Assembly (NCBI GenBank): GCA_002118135.1
Contig: BDIU01000590.1
Span: 1 to 13,477 of the forward strand
DNA: 13,477 nt
From: Trebouxia sp. TZW2008
Lineage: Eukaryota > Chlorophyta > Trebouxiophyceae > Trebouxiales > Trebouxiaceae
Direction: 5' to 3'
The notes beneath the pieces are model-generated. The model was not told the DNA's origin, made no database searches, and worked only from the letters and a program-made list of their open reading frames with translations. A program made the position numbers and the translations under genes. Of this stretch, positions 1-9,800 are shown piece by piece. How positions within the stretch are numbered: the first letter of the stretch is position 1; the number at the start of each line of letters is the position of its first letter.

Positions 1-168
1 AATAACGGCTAGACTGACCGTGACCCGCAGCACCCCGCACGTGTCCCGTCTATGTCGTTACACAAACTTCGCGAAACGCAGGTCATGGTGTGATCAATGC
101 AGAGCTGAGGACTTGTGTCTCACAGCGCTCTACGCCGCGCGCAGGCTTCTGCTGTTCTGCGGTCGTAA
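1..168. other. Upstream region of the DUF3593 gene
   Basis: No convincing coding exon was found here. The short open frames on both strands have no recognisable content. The codon directly before the ATG at 169 is TAA (166-168) in the same frame, so the downstream reading frame cannot extend into this stretch without an intron. It probably holds the 5' UTR and part of the promoter, but no TATA-like element stands out. Confidence 0.4.
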
Positions 169-1175
169 ATGTTGCGCTGTGACATCTCGTTGTATGGACC
201 CTCAAGTTTGCTAGCTTCAAGAGGTGCCTGCCGGCCCTGTTCAGGCAGCGTTGTTGCGCACTCAAAACCGCCGTCACACCGCCTGCGTGACCCGCGAAGT
301 TCTTTGCGTACACTGCAAAAGCTGACGACACGGCGATCGAGTAGATGTTCTCAGACAACTTGTGCAAGCTCGCTTCTGGATCAAGCGTGGGGAACACACA
401 TAAACGCCCAGGCAAGCGCACATATGCCATGCGCCGTATGCAGCGAGCAGCATATTAGATTGAAGATTCCACTGCAGGAACTTGCGACGAATATATTTTC
501 GACCAGCATCATTCCTTACTCTGCCTTTTTGTACTGGCTAACCAAGTCTAGGAAGACACCCCCACTGGCACTGTTTGGTTTCTACTTCTTGTTGGTCTTT
601 GTGTTTGCCACGATCCCGGCTGGTGTGATAGGTACGTGCTTGGCATTCAGAAACAAGCTGAAACAATCCCCTTGCTGATACCTGTCAGCCTACCTGCATC
701 TCTCCGCAGTTTCATCAGTTGCAAAATCTGGTCGATGTGGTGCAGCCCTGAAGGTGTACCACAAGAGCCTTGCAAATGTGGACTTCCTGCATGGCAGTGC
801 AGAGTCCATGTTGACTGTAACAAACCTACTCATTGGTACGTGTCCTTCAACTCAGATCTAATTCAGCTGCTGGTCATGCTCTGTCTTAGCCTAGCACATG
901 TGCTGGAAAGTGTAATCCTTTATTTTTTATTGTTATGCTCTGTCTTGCGCAAAGTAAGCGCAGGCCAGTTGGCAAACATGTGTTCGTGTAAACAATGCAC
1001 TGTCATCTGTCATCTTGAAGTCTGCTGCTGACTCATCTTCCTGCCTGCATATGCTGCAGTTCTGGGGCTCCGTCAAGGTGTAAAGCAGGCAGAAGCAGCC
1101 AACAGCCCGGGCAATCTTGATGGTGCAGCTCAAACTAGCTCTCAGGAACCAGCAGACACTGCTAAACAACAATAA
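169..1175 (+). CDS. DUF3593 family plastid membrane protein, three exons
   Basis: Model: exons 169-631, 746-835 and 1060-1175, giving 222 residues and stop TAA. Both introns (114 and 224 bases) are GT-AG and phase 1. The conserved region starts near residue 105: IIPYSAFLYWLTKS, then LALFGFYFLLVFVFATIPAG, then across the first junction SLANVDFLHGSAESMLTVTN and, across the second, LLIVLGLRQG. This pattern (a first hydrophobic segment, a FGFYF..VF..TIPAG segment, the SLANVD.LHG.AES signature, a final hydrophobic segment) is what I remember of DUF3593, a small family of unknown function in cyanobacteria and plastids. The first 100 residues are rich in Ser, Arg and Ala and poor in acidic residues, as expected of a chloroplast transit peptide. 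The tail after the domain is polar. The ATG is the first possible, since TAA precedes it in frame. An extra intron in the N-terminal part cannot be excluded. Likely a thylakoid or envelope protein (inference). Confidence 0.85.
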
Positions 1176-1268
1176 AATTTTGGTGTTGATGCCCAACAAT
1201 GCCTGAGCAAACTGCAGCTTGCCCATCTTGTTTGAGGAGAGTAGGTGCAGTTATTTCAGAGGATTCAT

Positions 1269-1273
1269 TGTAA
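1269..1273 (+). terminator. Possible TGTAA polyadenylation signal
   Basis: A TGTAA pentamer lies 94 bases after the DUF3593 stop codon. TGTAA is the usual polyadenylation signal in chlorophyte nuclear genes. A pentamer occurs often by chance, so only its position supports the call. Confidence 0.35.
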
Positions 1274-1430
1274 CATGGGCAGCCAGCTGTCAATCTGCTG
1301 TTGCTGTGCAAGATGCAGCTTCAGACACTTTGCTGTGTTGTTTGTGAGGCAAACTTTTGGTCTAGCCAGCTAAGGCGGTCGTGTGTTTACATGCTTTCAT
1401 GTGTCTGGATGTTCGCTTCAAGATTGAATC

Positions 1431-2091
1431 ATGTATCATGGACATGCATTGATTGACATCGAGTTCACAATTTTGGCGTTCATGTATAGCTTGCATGCAT
1501 CACAGCTATCACATTCCGGCACTTGTGCTGCTTATGGTGCTTACGATTCGGTACGATTCAAGGTACGCGACTACAATTTTGAAAAGCATAGCTCTACTGA
1601 GCCAGCTATGACTTGCCATTTTCACTGTGCAATGCTGCATTGTGCAGAAGTCCTGGAACATCTCGCTTGGCATGCCTCTCTTGCAAGCAGTGTTCAAAAC
1701 ATCATGGAGCGAGGGTCATGACAAATCTGCAGGTAAAGTTAAATCCAGGGTGCTGTATCACACAGTTTGGCAACAAGTCAGTAAGTGAGCAGAAACACAG
1801 CACCAATGCAAACACTGGCGGAGCAGCAGAAAACGATGCTAGGCTGCACTTGCAGATGAGTTCTCAGAAGAGCTTTCTGTCTCCCCAGAGCTGGCACTGT
1901 CCTCGCTATCAGATGAACTCAAGCTTGAGGCAGAAAGGTCTGATGCCGCATCTGCAAGCCAGAATGTCCAGATGATCAGTGTTGTGAACATTTTACATCA
2001 TGACAAGCACATGCAAGTACATTGTTGTTATCCACAATGGCAGGGGCAGTCCCTGCACAGCTATCTGCACAGCCTTGCAAAGCTATCTTGA
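1431..2091 (+). CDS. Hypothetical protein, three exons, function unknown
   Basis: Model: exons 1431-1562, 1648-1780 and 1856-2091, giving 166 residues and stop TGA. The introns are short (85 and 75 bases); the first is phase 0, the second phase 1 with a strong donor, GTAAGT. Exon 2 gives LGMPLLQAVFKTSWSEG followed by a basic stretch and VLYHTVWQQV. Exon 3 gives an acidic, Ser-rich helix-like part, EELSVSPELALSSLSDELK. These parts read as coding only in the frame the splicing joins, which is the main support. No family was recognised. The start is uncertain: the ATG at 1431 is simply the first in the open frame, and the first exon could be an internal exon of a longer gene. The last 35 or so residues are less convincing and run into the end of the minus-strand gene, so the true 3' end may differ. 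It follows the DUF3593 gene on the same strand but nothing ties their functions. Confidence 0.5.
1551..1563 (+). promoter_or_regulatory. Tandem alternative 5' splice donors
   Basis: The near-duplicated words TACGATTCG/GTACGATTCA/AGGTACG place two GTACG donors 12 bases apart, at 1551 and 1563. Both leave the reading frame in phase 0, so using the first would remove only the residues VRFK. This is a reading of the sequence; use of either donor is not known. Confidence 0.35.
1993..1997 (-). terminator. Possible TGTAA polyadenylation signal of the WD40 gene
   Basis: TTACA on the plus strand is TGTAA on the minus strand, 86 bases after the stop of the minus-strand WD40 gene. If used, the minus-strand 3' UTR overlaps the last exon of the plus-strand gene at 1431-2091. 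Confidence 0.35.
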
Positions 2092-5000
2092 AACAAGCCA
2101 CTTGTGACTTGCAATGACATGCACAGCAGTGCGCAGGCTCCTGAAGCTGCACAATATGGATTTTGACTTGCCTGTGCTTTCCACTTCCATATCTTCAAAC
2201 CTGGCAGCCAGCGCTCCTTCAACAGCTGCGCTCTCATCAAGTTGGATGCATGCGAGATGCCCACATCCATGAGCAGCAACTACAAGCTGAAACACATGCT
2301 GCTTGACCTGGATCAGCTGCAAGCTTGAAGGCACTGCCTGAGGCGGCAAGTCTCGAACTGACACTTCAGCAACCTGCTGACCTGCATAACGCGCATCAGG
2401 ACTCATTCAGCTGGCTGTCGCTCCAGCTCAATCACATTACGATACACCAGCATTGACTGAAAGGTTGACAAAGTCTCGTTACCTGTGAGGAGGGAATAGC
2501 AAGCTAGTTGGTGGGCACCCAGATGAAACCATAGAAAGTGACCTCCTAGTGCAGTGTGTGCTGCTTGCACAGCAAAAACTGGTCTATGCTGCCCATTGCT
2601 GCTGTCCCAGATGTCAACTCTGGATCCCTGCACAAGTGCAGCACACATTGCTGACAGAAAGCGTGTCGTTGACGCAGTATGAAAAACAGTTGTTGCAGAA
2701 AGCTGTCTATATCTCTGGGATATGAGATATATCCATGTTGACGGCATGGATAGGAAGGTCATCTGCCACTGTACCTGAGTGCAACATACATGATGTGTCA
2801 GGTGCGCTTGTGAGTTGACGATCTGGCCCTGTGCACGGGTAACTGCAAGCTGTAGCATGCCAGCCAACCATCTGGCCGATGTGAAAGCTCAAGGCAAGTG
2901 CGTAGCTGCAAGCACAACAGAGCTGTGCAGCAAGTTGGCAGACTGTATGGGAAACCTGCTGTTGCAATTGACCAAGTGCGTGGGAAAATGACATTCATGC
3001 TTTTGCAGCTTAGCATTCAGGCCCACCTGCATTTTGGCATGTCTGAGATTGATGACCTGACAACAGAAAATGTGCAGAGGGTTGACAATGGCCTGGGCGT
3101 CTGCAGTGGAGGCTGAGGTGATGAGCAGCAGGTGGGCGGGGTGGCCTGGCAGCTGCTGGCCCCCCACCACCTGCAGGGGCCGCTTTGCCTCCACTGCCTG
3201 CAGTCCACCTAGTAAGCTGCATGCTTGTTGCAACAGCAGGCAGGCATATGCAGTACAGCTGTGCCGATTGCTGTGCTGCAGGTGTCAATCATTTCTCAAA
3301 TGTGCAAGGCAATGACTGCTGACTGCCGTTAATGAGCATTGGCTGTATAGGTCAGGCAGACAGATTGCCAATGTCAGCAGCAAGGAAGTAAAACCGCCCA
3401 AGCTGGGCAAGCTTACCGGTTGGGAGTGCATGGCCAGCAGCTGCTTGGACTTGCCATCATACTGGCTCAACAGCAACATGCAAGCTTTTGATCTGTTGTC
3501 CTGCATGAAACAGCTTGGGCAGTCACCTCACTGACAGCATGTGGGCAATGGTGAAAGTTCAAGCAAACACAGCATAATACAAGTCGTTGCAAAGAACTTG
3601 TATATACATCATAAGTGCAAGCAAGTTGAGCTCATTCGTGAAGCATGGTGTTTGGCACAGTATGCACAAGCTGCACTTCAAGTCTCAAAAGCTGTCAGAG
3701 GCCGCAGTGATGCCAAGGTGTTGCACAGTAGGGACACAGCTCTAGCAGGTTCTGTCAAATCTGCAAAAGCTGCCTGAGTGGCTCACCAGCGTGCGCCTGG
3801 GAGCATGCAGACTCTGCTTGAGCAGCAGCCCTAGGGAGGAGGGCTGTGTTGTGTATGAAGTCACCCACTGTTGCTGCTGGCTCAATAAAGCTTCTGGCGA
3901 GGAAGGCGTTCTTGTTGGTCCAGGGGGATACTGTTGGGTAGCAGCTCCCCTATTTGCAATGAAAGCTTAAGCTTGCTACACAACACTGACAGTGTGAGCA
4001 GCACGGCACATGTGCTATTGATGTGAAGCGTGTTGCATATGATTGGCTAGCCATACAGATGGCACAGCTATGCCCTAGCTTGGCTTTGCTAGCTGGAGTG
4101 CAAGTGCTGGGTAGCTACAAAATTGCATGAGACAAGCCTGGGACTTGCCGGCATTGCTCTGATAACATGAGCTCAAATCTGTGATACTGTTCACATTCGC
4201 GATGGCTGCATGTGATGGTACAGCACGCAGCAAGTGGCATGCTGCCTGACCTGGGACACAGCAGAGAGATGTGGGTAGGCAAAGCCCACTGCTGAGTGGG
4301 CAAATGCCAGGCTGCTGCGCCAGAAGCCGCGCCCCACTGCAGGATGTGGCCCTCAGCATCCACACTGACTACCACATCTGGCTCTAAAACAGCCAATACT
4401 TGCACTTGTGCCTGCAGATTGGTCGCATGAACTGTGCTGCGTTGACCTTTCATACTAGCTAGCGCTATATGCACAACAGTCATGACTCACACAGAATGAA
4501 GTGAATCCCCTCATGGCAATGCGCGGCACTACAGCTTGAATTCAGTAATCGCATGAACGCAAAACACACAGAGCTTGTGGCATGTATGGCAATCTATGAT
4601 CACAGTATAATATAGCAGCTTGCAGAACAAAACTGACCTGGTGACCATGGTATACGCGATGAGTGTTGTCCACTTGAGCATTACGCTGCTGCACGCTGCC
4701 CTGTGCTTTGGACTGTGCCTTCTTGACTGACTGTAAACCCGCGTCAACCCACAAAACGCCGTTGTTGGGGGCTGAAGTCCAAAATAGGCATCTGCTGTCT
4801 TTCTGGCGCTGTTGCACACAAGCAATGAATGCAGTTGACGCATTCAACTGGAGCCACGGAGCTGTTGCTGCAGTAGGCATTGCACCTGCAGTTAGCTGAT
4901 CTAGACTGCTGTCAAACACGCGCTGCAACATTGTGCTGCGCAGGGTAGCTGAAGGTGGCTGGCTTGCATTGCCTGCCTGCAGAATGGCCCATATGCTGAT

Positions 5001-6140
5001 CTGACCCACAGATGACATGCTGATAACATGTTGGCTTCTAGCAGGTTGGCCCTCGGACCATGCCAAACCTGCAAACAACAGGACAACATGTTGGCTTGTA
5101 ACATGTCGGCAGTGCTGTCACCTACACAGGCCAGCAAAGCTTTTGTGATACAGCAGAAGTGCCAGCGATCAAGGAATGTTGACCAAACAAGGACACATGG
5201 TCTGCATCAATTGATTACTCAACTCACTGATGAGAGCTCTGCTGCCTGCCTGGTCGTCGCTGCTTTGTGTGCGGGGTTGACCCTCCAGGTACACACCCAT
5301 GCCGCTGCCTTGCATGGACACAACTGTGAGCACTCCTGAAACACCTCCAGCAGCCAACAGCATGGCATCTGGTGAAGCTTGCAACGCTGTGACTTCACCC
5401 TGTTGCAGCTCTGATTTGATGACTAGCAAATTGTGCACCACAGCGGCAGACTTTGCTGTGCTGACAGTGCCTGTCAGTACTGTCTGCCAAAAGTCTGACT
5501 CAACTGCAAGTGCTGAAGCAGATGCAGAGGCTGGCTGTTGACAGCTGGCAAGCTGTAGCCTGTGCATCCCAACATGGTGCTCCCTGCATGGGTGCTGCTG
5601 AGTCTGAAGCAAACTTGCTGTCCTGCTTGCCTTGGCAAAAGCTGCTGCTTGCTGCTCAGGGCTGGGCGCTACACTCAAAGGCCAGCTTGCTTGTAGGCAC
5701 TGAGTATGTGCACTGCTTCTTGACGAATGCTTCCTTGAGATCAGGTTGTCCATCAAGCAACCTACGTCTCTGAAGTACTGCTTTGACTTTTGACTGCCGC
5801 TGTGCCTACTAGCTGAGCGCTCAATATCTGCATCAGGCCTGGTCCCTGTGAGCTGTTGCTCCAAAGCCGCCAGGCGGATTTCAGTCTGGCGAGCTGCTTG
5901 GTGCACATGCTGCAGCGCATGTCTGTTTGCAAGTGACGCTCCAAGTGGCACCGTCAGCAGTTGATTGACGTGGGCTGACATACCGCCAGCGCTCAAGACA
6001 CTGCTTGAGTGCCCGGCTGTGCTCCAATTGATGGTCTGAACGAGGCTCTGTGTGGCAAAGCAGCAAGCAGCAGAACATTCCCGAGCAAATTCTCCAGCGA
6101 CCTGCAACTTTGCACTGGACAAAGTGCTCAAGGCATACAC
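2083..6140 (-). CDS. WD40/beta-propeller protein with long N-terminal region, 8 or 9 exons, 5' end unresolved
   Basis: Exons in transcript order: 6140 or lower to 5297, 5068-4638, 4411-4251, 3949-3787, 3500-3417, 3197-3027, an optional 2905-2837, 2774-2483, 2381-2083 (stop TAG). All junctions are GT-AG and every phase matches (1,0,2,0,0,0,0,1). From the ATG at 5981 the product would have 784 residues; the frame is open back to 6140. The N-terminal part is Ala/Gln/Ser-rich with a short coiled stretch, QTEIRLAALEQQL. Propeller blades follow: VTALQASPDAMLLAAGG, VISMSSVGQISIWAI, LEPDVVVSVDAEGHILQW, HPAHLLLITSAS, FLSAMCAALVQGSRVDIWD, VFQLVVAAHGCGHLACIQL. The blades are weak in the usual GH and WD residues. 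A disordered N-terminus with such a propeller resembles dynein intermediate chains (for example dynein-2 WDR60 type), but that is only a shape comparison. A scaffold role is likely. Confidence 0.7.
2837..2905 (-). other. Tentative 69-base cassette exon of the WD40 gene
   Basis: After a good acceptor (TTGTGCTTGCAG) the minus strand reads CLELSHRPDGWLACYSLQL, which looks like a propeller strand pair, up to a weak donor (CCC/GTGCAC). It is exactly 23 codons and phase 0 at both ends, so including or skipping it keeps the frame. The following intron would be only 62 bases. It may be constitutive, alternative, or false. Confidence 0.4.
3501..4250 (-). other. Middle introns of the WD40 gene and the 54-codon exon between them
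   Basis: The exon at 3949-3787 is the link that makes the gene continuous. The preceding exon ends in phase 2 and this one supplies a single base before an open frame rich in Gln, Ser and Pro (LLSQQQQWVTSY), then ends at a strong donor, CTG/GTGAGC, in phase 0, as the next exon needs. The flanking introns are 301 and 286 bases. The palindrome AAGCTTAAGCTT sits at 3963-3974. Nothing else was found in the introns. Confidence 0.55.
5025..5097. repeat. 13-base direct repeat flanking a splice acceptor
   Basis: AACATGTTGGCTT occurs at 5025-5037, inside an exon of the WD40 gene, and again at 5085-5097, inside the preceding intron, 60 bases apart and on either side of the acceptor at 5068/5069. It looks like a small local duplication. 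Confidence 0.5.
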
Positions 6141-6672
6141 GTATCAAGATGATGCATCAGAGACAAGAGCTGGACAGCTAAGCAGCCACGTTGCCACACG
6201 CTTGCCTCGTGCAGAAGGTCTATGCAGACTTGATCAACAAAGTTCAGGCATAGCAGCCAGCAGAGCTGCTCGCGCTCATTCTCCATTCGATGGAACCTGT
6301 GACTACAGTCACATTGCACAGTGCATTCTGCAACGTCTGAGCCCAAGACGGTGCAGTCTGGGCACTCGGCAACTACAGCTGCAAGCAGTCAAGATCAGGC
6401 GTTGCCGCCTGAGGGCTGGCTCGTATTGTGCGCGACAAACGCAGAATGGATATGCAGCTCGTCAGCATTGATGTGGGCAGACTCCAACACAGCAGCGCTT
6501 TTTGCATATCGCATTGTCTCTGCGCAGTGCAAGTGTGCATATAAGTTGGCTGCAACATGACAGTAAGGAAATCTGAACGAGCTGGGTTGAACGTCAGCAC
6601 TTGAGTCAAGCTTTCACTGGTGGTTGACCGGCGTCTTTTTGAGGCTTGGTGCACAGGCTGAGCGATGCACAT
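6141..6672 (-). other. Probable but unresolved 5' exons of the WD40 gene
   Basis: Two minus-strand stretches read like coding sequence. One starts at the ATG at 6672 (MCIAQPVHQASKRRR) and can be spliced through a 68-base GTGAAA...TTGCAG intron into NLYAHLHCAETMRYAKSAAV and HINADELHIHSAFVAHN, then stops at a TGA. The other, below about 6385, follows an acceptor and reads CSHRFHRMENEREQLCWLLC and VWQRGCLAVQLLSLMHHLDT. I found no donor and acceptor pair with matching phases that joins these two, or that joins the second to the long frame below 6140 with an intron longer than about 40 bases. The plus strand has open frames here too. The stretch is either several short exons I have not parsed or decayed sequence. 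Confidence 0.35.
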
Positions 6673-6828
6673 CCGTTAGCGCTTACTGCGTTGCGATACT
6701 AAGCCTTGATTAGAGAACTCGATCAAAAAGAGACCTTCGGGTAGCTGACAGTGTGCTTTTGCTACTTTTCGTGCACCTCTGTACTTCGCAAGTCAAAGCA
6801 AGTACATCCATCGGCAGCGGCACAAACC
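6673..6828. promoter_or_regulatory. Candidate shared promoter between divergent genes
   Basis: If the minus-strand gene starts near 6672 and the coiled-coil gene at 6829, only about 156 bases separate the two start codons, leaving room for short 5' UTRs and a bidirectional promoter. No TATA box or repeated operator-like element was recognised. If the minus-strand gene starts lower, at 5981, the divergent region is about 850 bases. Confidence 0.35.
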
Positions 6829-9800
6829 ATGGGCTGCTTCGGCTGGAGCTTGCGTCAGGCCAAGGGCGGCAGCGCTTGTGCAGGAGGTAACTGGTGGAAG
6901 TTGTGGCATATCTTGTCACTGTCTGCCTGCTGCAATGCTCGACTAGCATTGCTCTACAGAGGTTGAGGGTCATGTCCCTGTTTCCGGCGTGCCACGCAAG
7001 AGCCTCCTGCAGTCTGATGCACAGCTGCCAGATCCAGGGCTGGCCACACCTAGCCAGGTAAATGAAACGGAGCTTGGCTAAAGCAACCACTTCCAAGCAG
7101 TGTCCTGGTCGCATCTGAGTAGGTGTCTTTTGCTTTGCAGTATGAAGTACGCCTGCTTATGTTCGGTGCCCTGCAAAATTAAACAACATTCCGTTTTCTT
7201 TTGCATACTGTGCGCGGACAGCAGATGGTTTCAAATGTGGGCCTGCATTACAGTGTGCAATTGTAGCTGCAATCAGTAAGATACAACCAGCAATTTGCTT
7301 GCAGGTTCCTGTCAAAGGCTTGCATGAAGATGGTCCAAACAAGAAAGCCAAGCTAGAAACAAAGCTGGTGGACACCAAGCAGTGGGACAGCTTACAGCAG
7401 ATTGTGATCACGCTGCAAGCAGCTGCTGCTAGCTTCGTTCAACAGCAGCAACATTCAGAACAACAAAAGCAAAGAGTAGGTTTTCAATCATGCACAAGCA
7501 GCAATGTCTTGCTGATTGCGACAATCCTGTGCATTTGTGCTTTTGTACCTGTTGACTGACATGCGAGCAGGCGCAGCTGCTTGGTGCCCCATGTTGTTCA
7601 TCACAGTGCTCCCATTAAGTGGACAGTAACATATGCAGGCAGAGCAGCAGGCTGCAAAGCATCAGCAGAGGTCTCAGGAGCTGGAGGCTCTACTGCAGGA
7701 CCTTTGAGCACGAGAAGCTGCAACACTGAGCAAGAGCGCAAGGTATGGTCTGCCTGCCTTGCCGTTGCAGCGAGCCATTCAAGGCACAACAAGCAGAGGA
7801 TGTTGCCATTGAGCCTCAAGCATTCACCTTATAACTAGTAGACACTGCATTGACATGGGAATTGGCCAACAGCTATGCTTGTTACGAGAGCTCAAAAATC
7901 TGTTGGCATCAACTTCAATTCAGATTGCAGCATGCGTCATAAATGGCATGAAGTGATGTGGTCCACATTGTCCACCAGCACAAAGTCAGACCTTTCAGCA
8001 ACTGCCCCCAGCACAATTTGTCTCGTATGCCAGACTGTTGAACCAGACCTGACTGTGTGACCCTGTGCCTCAGCTGTAAGTTTGACAGTGCACCACATGC
8101 TTGATAGGACAATGATGCCTTGATGTAGTGCGCTGATCTGTGTTGCCTATGTTGTTGCATGTGCAATGCTGCACGTGTACAGGCTATGATACATCTGCCT
8201 TGAGCATACAGACATGGCGCAGCAGGCAATCAGCAGGTGCGCATGGAGCCAACATCACCAGCATGGTTCATTGCTTCTTGATACTTAATTGTGGATGTCT
8301 GTATGCAACAATTGCTGATGTTTCTGGCCATGAGCTGCAGGGCTCACAGGCAAAGAACCAAGCCTTGCTGGCTCAGCTGGCTGCTGAGCAGTCCAAGGCT
8401 GACCAAGCAGAGGCTACGCTTATGCAGCTTCACCAGCGCTACCAGCAAGCCGCCCAGGTACTCATTCTCTTACTCCCTCTTTGAAGTAGCAGAATAGTAG
8501 GCTGGATGGTGTGCCAGATGCCCACACGCTCCCACGCTTGCTCGCTGACTCACCCCGACTCATTCTGTCTCACTCGTTTACAGACTCACTTGATCACCCA
8601 CTCGCTCCCTCACTCCCCCACTCACTCTCTGCCTCAATCAGGAGTGCACAGCAAGGCCGCTGTTGTCAGTGGCACGTTTGTGTTGAGCTACTCAAAACAA
8701 TGCCACTCAGGCACATTCTGACATGCTTCAGTAAGCTTGCACAGTTGCAGTACAGCTGTCAGAGGCTCACAAGCCGCTACATGTGACAGAAAGCAATGAG
8801 CTATTGCTAGTCTATGCAGCAGACTGGGGCAAAAGAGGCCAAACTTTGTGCTGCTGCAGGTATTCAACAAGAACAGCAAGGGCCTGCTGCAACAGCTGCT
8901 GCTGCAGATGGGCAAGGGCAGCCAAATGGAAGAGGCCATGGCCACCATGGCCCTGACCCACCAGCAGAAAGACAAGGTACGCATGCCGTTGCGATGATAT
9001 GTTGAGCACCATGCTCCAAAGTCTTCAAACGCAAGTCTGCACCCTTAAGGGTGCAAGCTAAACCTACTAAACAAATTAGCAAACCTGATTATTGTAGGCA
9101 CTGGCGGCCAAATTCTGCGTCAACAGTATACTACAACACTACATTCAAGGAGATATGCATGCTATCATCAAAGTTGACGTTGTTACTTTTGTGCCATATT
9201 GAAGGTGTCAATGAGGAGTCGCAGACAAGACGAGTCCAGGCAGTGTGTTGAGTGAGATTTCTCCACCGACCATTGCAGGACTCAGAAAGCAAGCATCATA
9301 TGTTGAATTGATGCTTGCTTCCTGAGCATTGCGCTTCCTGCCAGTCCCCAACTTTGATGTTGAACTTCTATATACATGAAGCCATGGCATGAGCACGCAA
9401 ATGCATGCCTGGATATTGTAACTTAGAGTCCAGCCAAGCACGCAATGTTTGTGCAAGCTTTTCCTGATCCGATGTCTGCTGGTAATGCCATTTACCAGTT
9501 TCTCAATTCTGGCTGTGCAGCAAATGGGCCTGATTGCAGCTTCAAGGCTGCTAGTGCTGTGCCTGACAGCATCATAACATGATTGGCACCATTGACAGAA
9601 TTGGGAAAGATGCTTTGCCTCAGAATAACGCAAGGCCTGTCTCTGCAGATGTTTGCAGCAGGGGAGGCTCCATCTGGTTCAGCTGTTGACCATGTGTTCT
9701 GGTCCATCACTCAAAAGACTGACCATGCTGCTTGATCCTTTCATACAGGCTGCCATCGATGTTCAGACAAGAGTGGAGGCTCAAGTGGGAGAGCTTGACA

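Larger units (their letters stand above)
8977..9748 (+). other. Longest intron of the coiled-coil gene (772 bases)
   Basis: Bounded by AAG/GTACGC and TTTCATACAG. It contains the hairpin at 9281-9326 and several good acceptor-like sites (ending at 9279, 9520 and 9649). Fragments between 9460 and 9740 are open in shifting frames (for example GNAIYQFLNSG and DHVFWSITQKTDHAA) but no single frame is sustained, so I do not call a nested gene. The rest shows nothing recognisable. Confidence 0.5.

Noticed and set aside
3541..3777. Plus-strand open frame of 78 codons that reads like a protein (AQYAQAALQVSKAVRG), beginning with GTG
   Set aside because: It begins with GTG, has no splice sites to extend it, and lies within an intron of the minus-strand gene. 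TGCA-rich sequence here gives protein-like frames on both strands.
3520..3800. Minus-strand fragment reading ADLTEPARAVSLLCNTLASL as another WD40-gene exon
   Set aside because: It would need an intron of about 13 bases after the strong donor at 3786, or a phase that does not fit the neighbours.
3963..3974. Palindrome AAGCTTAAGCTT
   Set aside because: It is only 12 bases, within an intron, with no partner features; likely chance.
5881..6147. Second minus-strand frame overlapping the long WD40-gene frame (CLEHFVQCKVAGRW)
   Set aside because: It is shorter, ends in a stop at 5881, and does not lead to the donor at 5297 that fits the next exon.
6321..6560. Plus-strand frame reading NAEWICSSSALMWADSNTAA
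   Set aside because: It mirrors a minus-strand frame of equal quality, which fits the flanking minus-strand gene better.
6829..6849. N-myristoylation/palmitoylation signal at the MGCFGWS start
   Set aside because: Gly2-Cys3 is suggestive, but position 6 is Trp where the motif needs a small residue, so I do not claim lipidation.
9460..9740. A nested or decayed gene in intron 7, from coding-like pieces in shifting frames
   Set aside because: No frame is sustained, the pieces match no family I know, and such pieces appear in other introns of this window.
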